Source: Croceimicrobium hydrocarbonivorans (GTDB lineage: Bacteria; Bacteroidota; Bacteroidia; Flavobacteriales; Schleiferiaceae). From it: DNA of 64,000 nucleotides. Positions 61,699 to 64,000 of the stretch are shown piece by piece. The stretch lies in NCBI RefSeq assembly GCF_014524565.1, contig NZ_CP060139.1, forward strand, positions 2,301,501-2,365,500, read 5' to 3'. Both the position numbers and the translations under genes were made by a program. The notes under the pieces are model-generated. The model was given only the letters and a program-made list of their open reading frames with translations. It searched no databases and was not told the DNA's origin. Numbering within the stretch: position 1 is the first letter of the stretch; each line of letters opens with the position of its first letter.

Positions 61699-61884
61699 TG
61701 CCTAGATTTTTAATGCTTTACGCTTGTAATCCGATGAAACGAAATTACAAGTTGCGGAAATTGATTTATTCACGAGCTAACTTATTTGTTAACAGAGGAG
61801 CCTGAGTAGAAAATTATTTAAAGGGTCGACTTTCTTCGATGAAGGGTTAACTTTATCTTAGGTTCCGCATTTATTGATTTTGGC

Positions 61885-61892
61885 TACTTTCG
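61885..61892 (+). promoter_or_regulatory. -7 element TACTTTCG for ftsX
   Basis: TACTTTCG is the TAnnTTCG form seen elsewhere in the window. It ends 26 nt before the ATG at 61919, arguing against a TTG start at 61874. Confidence 0.4.
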
Positions 61893-61918
61893 CCAGCAGT
61901 CAGAACAGCACTCTACGA

Positions 61919-62797
61919 ATGACAAAACGGGAAGACCGATTTACTAAGCGCCGTTTGCGCTCTTCATACTTTTCGGTAGTGATCAGCATTTCACTGGTAC
62001 TTTTTGTACTGGGCCTTTTTGGGGTTCTTATTATGAATACCCAGGAAATCAGTCGCTCCGTGAAGGAAGATTTTAGTCTGACCATTTTACTTAGCGAAGA
62101 CGCTTCTAAAGCGGAGGTGAACCAATTCTTCACCACTTTGCAAGTAGCTCCTTATACTAAGTCAGCCCGAATTATTTCGAAAGACGACGCTGCGGAGGAA
62201 CTCATGCAAATTTTGGATGAAGACTTTGTGGACTTTTTAGGCTACAATCCATTGCGGGATGGCATAGAATTAAAGTTGAAGGCTGAAGAATTGGAAGTAG
62301 AGCGATTGGCCGCTTTAAGCAAAGAGTTTGAAGTACTCGATTTTGTGAGTGAGGTGGTTTACGATCGTTTGTTGATTGAGAAAATGAATGAGAACCTAAA
62401 AATGTTGGGTTATGCCCTTCTCGCAGGAGCGGTTCTATTAAGTTTAATCGCAATAGCCTTGATAAACTCTAGCATTCGTTTGGCAATTTACTCCAAGCGC
62501 TTCCTGATAAAGACCATGCAATTGGTAGGGGCCACCCGAAACTTCATTCGCAAACCCTTCTTAATGATGAGTTTAGTGCATGGAGCTATTGGTGCTCTTA
62601 TTGCCCTAGGACTCTTGGCCTTGTGCCTTTACTATCTTCAAATTTACATTCCGGGCTTATCCGAGTTTCAAGCGCCATTGGGCTTGAGCTTAATTGCGAT
62701 CGCAATTTTTGGCGCCGGACTTTTAATATCGTTTACTTGTACTTTCTTTGCACTCAGGAAATACCTGAAGCTAAAGACCGATCAATTATACTTTTAG
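61919..62797 (+). CDS. ftsX: Cell division permease-like protein FtsX
   Basis: This FtsE partner in division and peptidoglycan hydrolase activation has 292 residues from ATG 61919, four membrane helices and a large periplasmic loop after the first. The N-terminus is basic (TKREDRFTKRRLRSSYF). The loop contains ISKDDAAEELMQIL and the last three helices are followed by KYLKLKTDQLYF. KTMQLVGATRNFIRKPFL at about 199-216 is the FtsX/MacB-type cytoplasmic coupling loop. No ftsE is in the window. It is followed by DUF3098, uppP and truB, a conserved Bacteroidota order. Confidence 0.92.
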   Translation: MTKREDRFTKRRLRSSYFSVVISISLVLFVLGLFGVLIMNTQEISRSVKEDFSLTILLSEDASKAEVNQFFTTLQVAPYTKSARIISKDDAAEELMQILDEDFVDFLGYNPLRDGIELKLKAEELEVERLAALSKEFEVLDFVSEVVYDRLLIEKMNENLKMLGYALLAGAVLLSLIAIALINSSIRLAIYSKRFLIKTMQLVGATRNFIRKPFLMMSLVHGAIGALIALGLLALCLYYLQIYIPGLSEFQAPLGLSLIAIAIFGAGLLISFTCTFFALRKYLKLKTDQLYF

Positions 62798-62801
62798 AGA
62801 C

Positions 62802-63035
62802 ATGCAAGAACAAACTTTTGTATTCGGAAAAAAGAATTATCTCTTAATGGGAGCGGGAGTTCTGCTGATAGGTATTGGATACCTTTTAATGGCCGGCGGC
62901 GGTAGTGAAGATCCCAATGTTTTTAACCCGGAGATTTTCAATAGTCGCAGATTAACCTGGGCCCCTCTTATTCTCTTAGCTGGTCTGGCTTTAGAGATTT
63001 ACGCAATTATGACACCTAGCGAGAAAAATGGGTAA
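62802..63035 (+). CDS. DUF3098 membrane protein
   Basis: The protein has 77 residues with two membrane helices around a GGGSEDPNVFNPEIFNSRRL loop, the signature of the family. It starts 4 nt after the ftsX stop and overlaps uppP by 8 nt. The family is confined to Bacteroidota and uncharacterised. Its fixed place between ftsX and uppP suggests a role in envelope growth. Confidence 0.88.
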   Translation: MQEQTFVFGKKNYLLMGAGVLLIGIGYLLMAGGGSEDPNVFNPEIFNSRRLTWAPLILLAGLALEIYAIMTPSEKNG

Positions 63036-63825
63036 ACTGGAAGCCATTGTCCTGGGGATTATTCAGGGCTTGACTGAGTTTTTACCGGTAAGTAGTAGTG
63101 GTCACCTCGAATTGGCGAAGGCCATTTTTGGGGATACCTCAGTGCCGGAAGAGAGTTTGTTGTTTACCGTGGTGGTGCACTTTGCAACTGCCTTGGCAAC
63201 CATTCTGGTTTTCCGCAAAGAAGTGGGAATCATATTTAGAGGCCTTTTCCAATTTAAGAAGAACGACGAGTTTCGTTTTAGCCTTAATATTGTCATCTCC
63301 ATGATTCCAGCCGCTCTGGTAGGTGTTTTATTGGATGAACAAATTGAAGCCCTTTTCGGGGGGCAAGTGATGCTGGTTGGTTTTATGTTACTCATAACCG
63401 GGGTACTCTTACTTTTTGCAAATAACACTAAGGCTGGCGACGGCTACGTAACCAGTGGTAAGGGATTAATGATTGGTCTTGCCCAAGCGATTGCCATCTT
63501 ACCAGGTATTAGCCGTAGCGGTGCAACCATATCAACCGCCTTATTATTAGGGGTAAGTCGTGAGCGTGCGGCTCGTTTTTCCTTTTTAATGGTAGTACCT
63601 CTGATTGTAGGAAAAATGGCTAAGGATATTATGGACGGTGGCTTAAGCTTGGAAGAAGGTATCCCAGTGCCCATTTTCCTGGGTTTTGGAGCAGCCTTTG
63701 TTACCGGATGGTGGGCTTGTAATTGGATGATTGATATCGTTAAGCGCGCCAACCTAAACTACTTTGCCCTCTACTGTTTCTTAGTAGGTATCTTGGCGAT
63801 CATCTTTAGCTTCATCGCTTTTTGA
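63028..63825 (+). CDS. uppP: Undecaprenyl-diphosphate phosphatase
   Basis: This enzyme recycles undecaprenyl pyrophosphate to the monophosphate carrier used for peptidoglycan and for the polysaccharide made by the 23-34 kb locus. It has 265 residues with about eight membrane helices. Family motifs are [16 protein letters not shown] (about 15-30) and the second one [17 protein letters not shown] (about 154-170), carrying the catalytic Glu/Ser/Arg residues. High copy of this gene gives bacitracin resistance. The stop overlaps the TTG start of truB. Confidence 0.95.
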   Translation: MGKLEAIVLGIIQGLTEFLPVSSSGHLELAKAIFGDTSVPEESLLFTVVVHFATALATILVFRKEVGIIFRGLFQFKKNDEFRFSLNIVISMIPAALVGVLLDEQIEALFGGQVMLVGFMLLITGVLLLFANNTKAGDGYVTSGKGLMIGLAQAIAILPGISRSGATISTALLLGVSRERAARFSFLMVVPLIVGKMAKDIMDGGLSLEEGIPVPIFLGFGAAFVTGWWACNWMIDIVKRANLNYFALYCFLVGILAIIFSFIAF

Positions 63826-64000
63826 TTTATAGCAAAACTGAAATTGAGGAAGGTCAGTTATTACTGATTGATAAACCTCTGAATTGGACCTCTTTCGACG
63901 TGGTGAACAAACTACGTTATGCCCTTCGTAAGGCTTATGGCTTTAAGAAGTTAAAGGTAGGTCATGCCGGTACCCTCGATCCATTAGCGACTGGCTTACT
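63822..64000 (+). CDS. truB: tRNA pseudouridine-55 synthase (partial, cut by window edge)
   Basis: There are 59 codons visible, running off the right edge. The start is probably TTG 63822, overlapping the uppP stop (TTGA); there is no ATG in this frame between the stop at 63807 and the family start. Motifs are [18 protein letters not shown] (about 14-31) and [13 protein letters not shown], with the catalytic Asp in GTLDPL. TruB converts U55 of tRNAs to pseudouridine. It closes the ftsX-DUF3098-uppP-truB unit. Confidence 0.9.
   Translation, partial: MIYSKTEIEEGQLLLIDKPLNWTSFDVVNKLRYALRKAYGFKKLKVGHAGTLDPLATGL

Overview
This window is a piece of a Bacteroidota chromosome, most probably from a marine flavobacterial lineage. 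The signs are T9SS C-terminal sorting domains, a LruC-domain lipoprotein, the Bacteroidota-restricted families DUF4271, DUF3098 and DUF3109, a fused MurF-alanine racemase, the order DUF4271-hemD-rnpA-ctp and ftsX-DUF3098-uppP-truB, and many sites resembling the Bacteroidota -7 promoter element TAnnTTTG (often TAnnTTCG here). Most of the window is ordinary core genome. The genus cannot be decided from the sequence alone.

Layout. Positions 1-2930 are an AT-rich accessory strip ending at tRNA-Leu(CAA): a UPF0489-like gene cut by the window edge, an Abi-alpha (DUF4393)-like gene, a scar of the tRNA 3' end inside a ~200-bp direct repeat, and a 1.2-kb insert with two small unknown genes but no integrase. 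2984-8079: 3-hydroxyanthranilate dioxygenase, a MarC-family protein, a cold-shock protein with a DEAD-box helicase, a T9SS protein and a DUF3109 protein. 8485-12018: class I ribonucleotide reductase (nrdB, nrdA). 12071-15008: small hypotheticals including two micro membrane proteins, an HTH regulator and an Mpo1-like protein. 15149-19489: LruC lipoprotein, a glutaryl-CoA-dehydrogenase-like enzyme and a choice-of-anchor V T9SS protein. 19505-23046: DUF4271, hemD, rnpA and a C-terminal processing protease.

23048-34384 is a surface polysaccharide locus: two O-antigen ligase/polymerase-type proteins, a Wzx-type flippase, a WecA-type initiating transferase, glycosyltransferases, a hexapeptide acyltransferase and nonulosonic-acid (sialic-acid-like) enzymes. 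Two of these are unusual fusions: NeuB-type synthase with a methyltransferase, and a GT2 glycosyltransferase with a CMP-sialate-synthetase-like domain. The polymer would be started by the WecA homologue, flipped by Wzx and polymerised or ligated by the Wzy/WaaL-like proteins. The genes that make the nonulosonate precursor sugar are not in the locus.

34356-64000 is again mostly core: dnaG (all four zinc ligands of its CHC2 finger replaced), a lipoprotein and a serine hydrolase, MscS channel, polyprenyl synthase, rlmN, a 1462-residue repeat-built T9SS protein, queA, tdk, murF-alr, a membrane thioredoxin-like protein, lipoproteins, an M1 peptidase, two outer-membrane-type proteins, a large SPOR-domain protein, and ftsX-DUF3098-uppP-truB (truB cut by the right edge).

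The most interesting material is the tRNA-Leu island with its UPF0489/Abi-alpha pair, the two fusion enzymes in the polysaccharide locus, the zinc-less primase, and a consistent set of promoter -7 elements lying so close to start codons that several genes may have leaderless or nearly leaderless transcripts.
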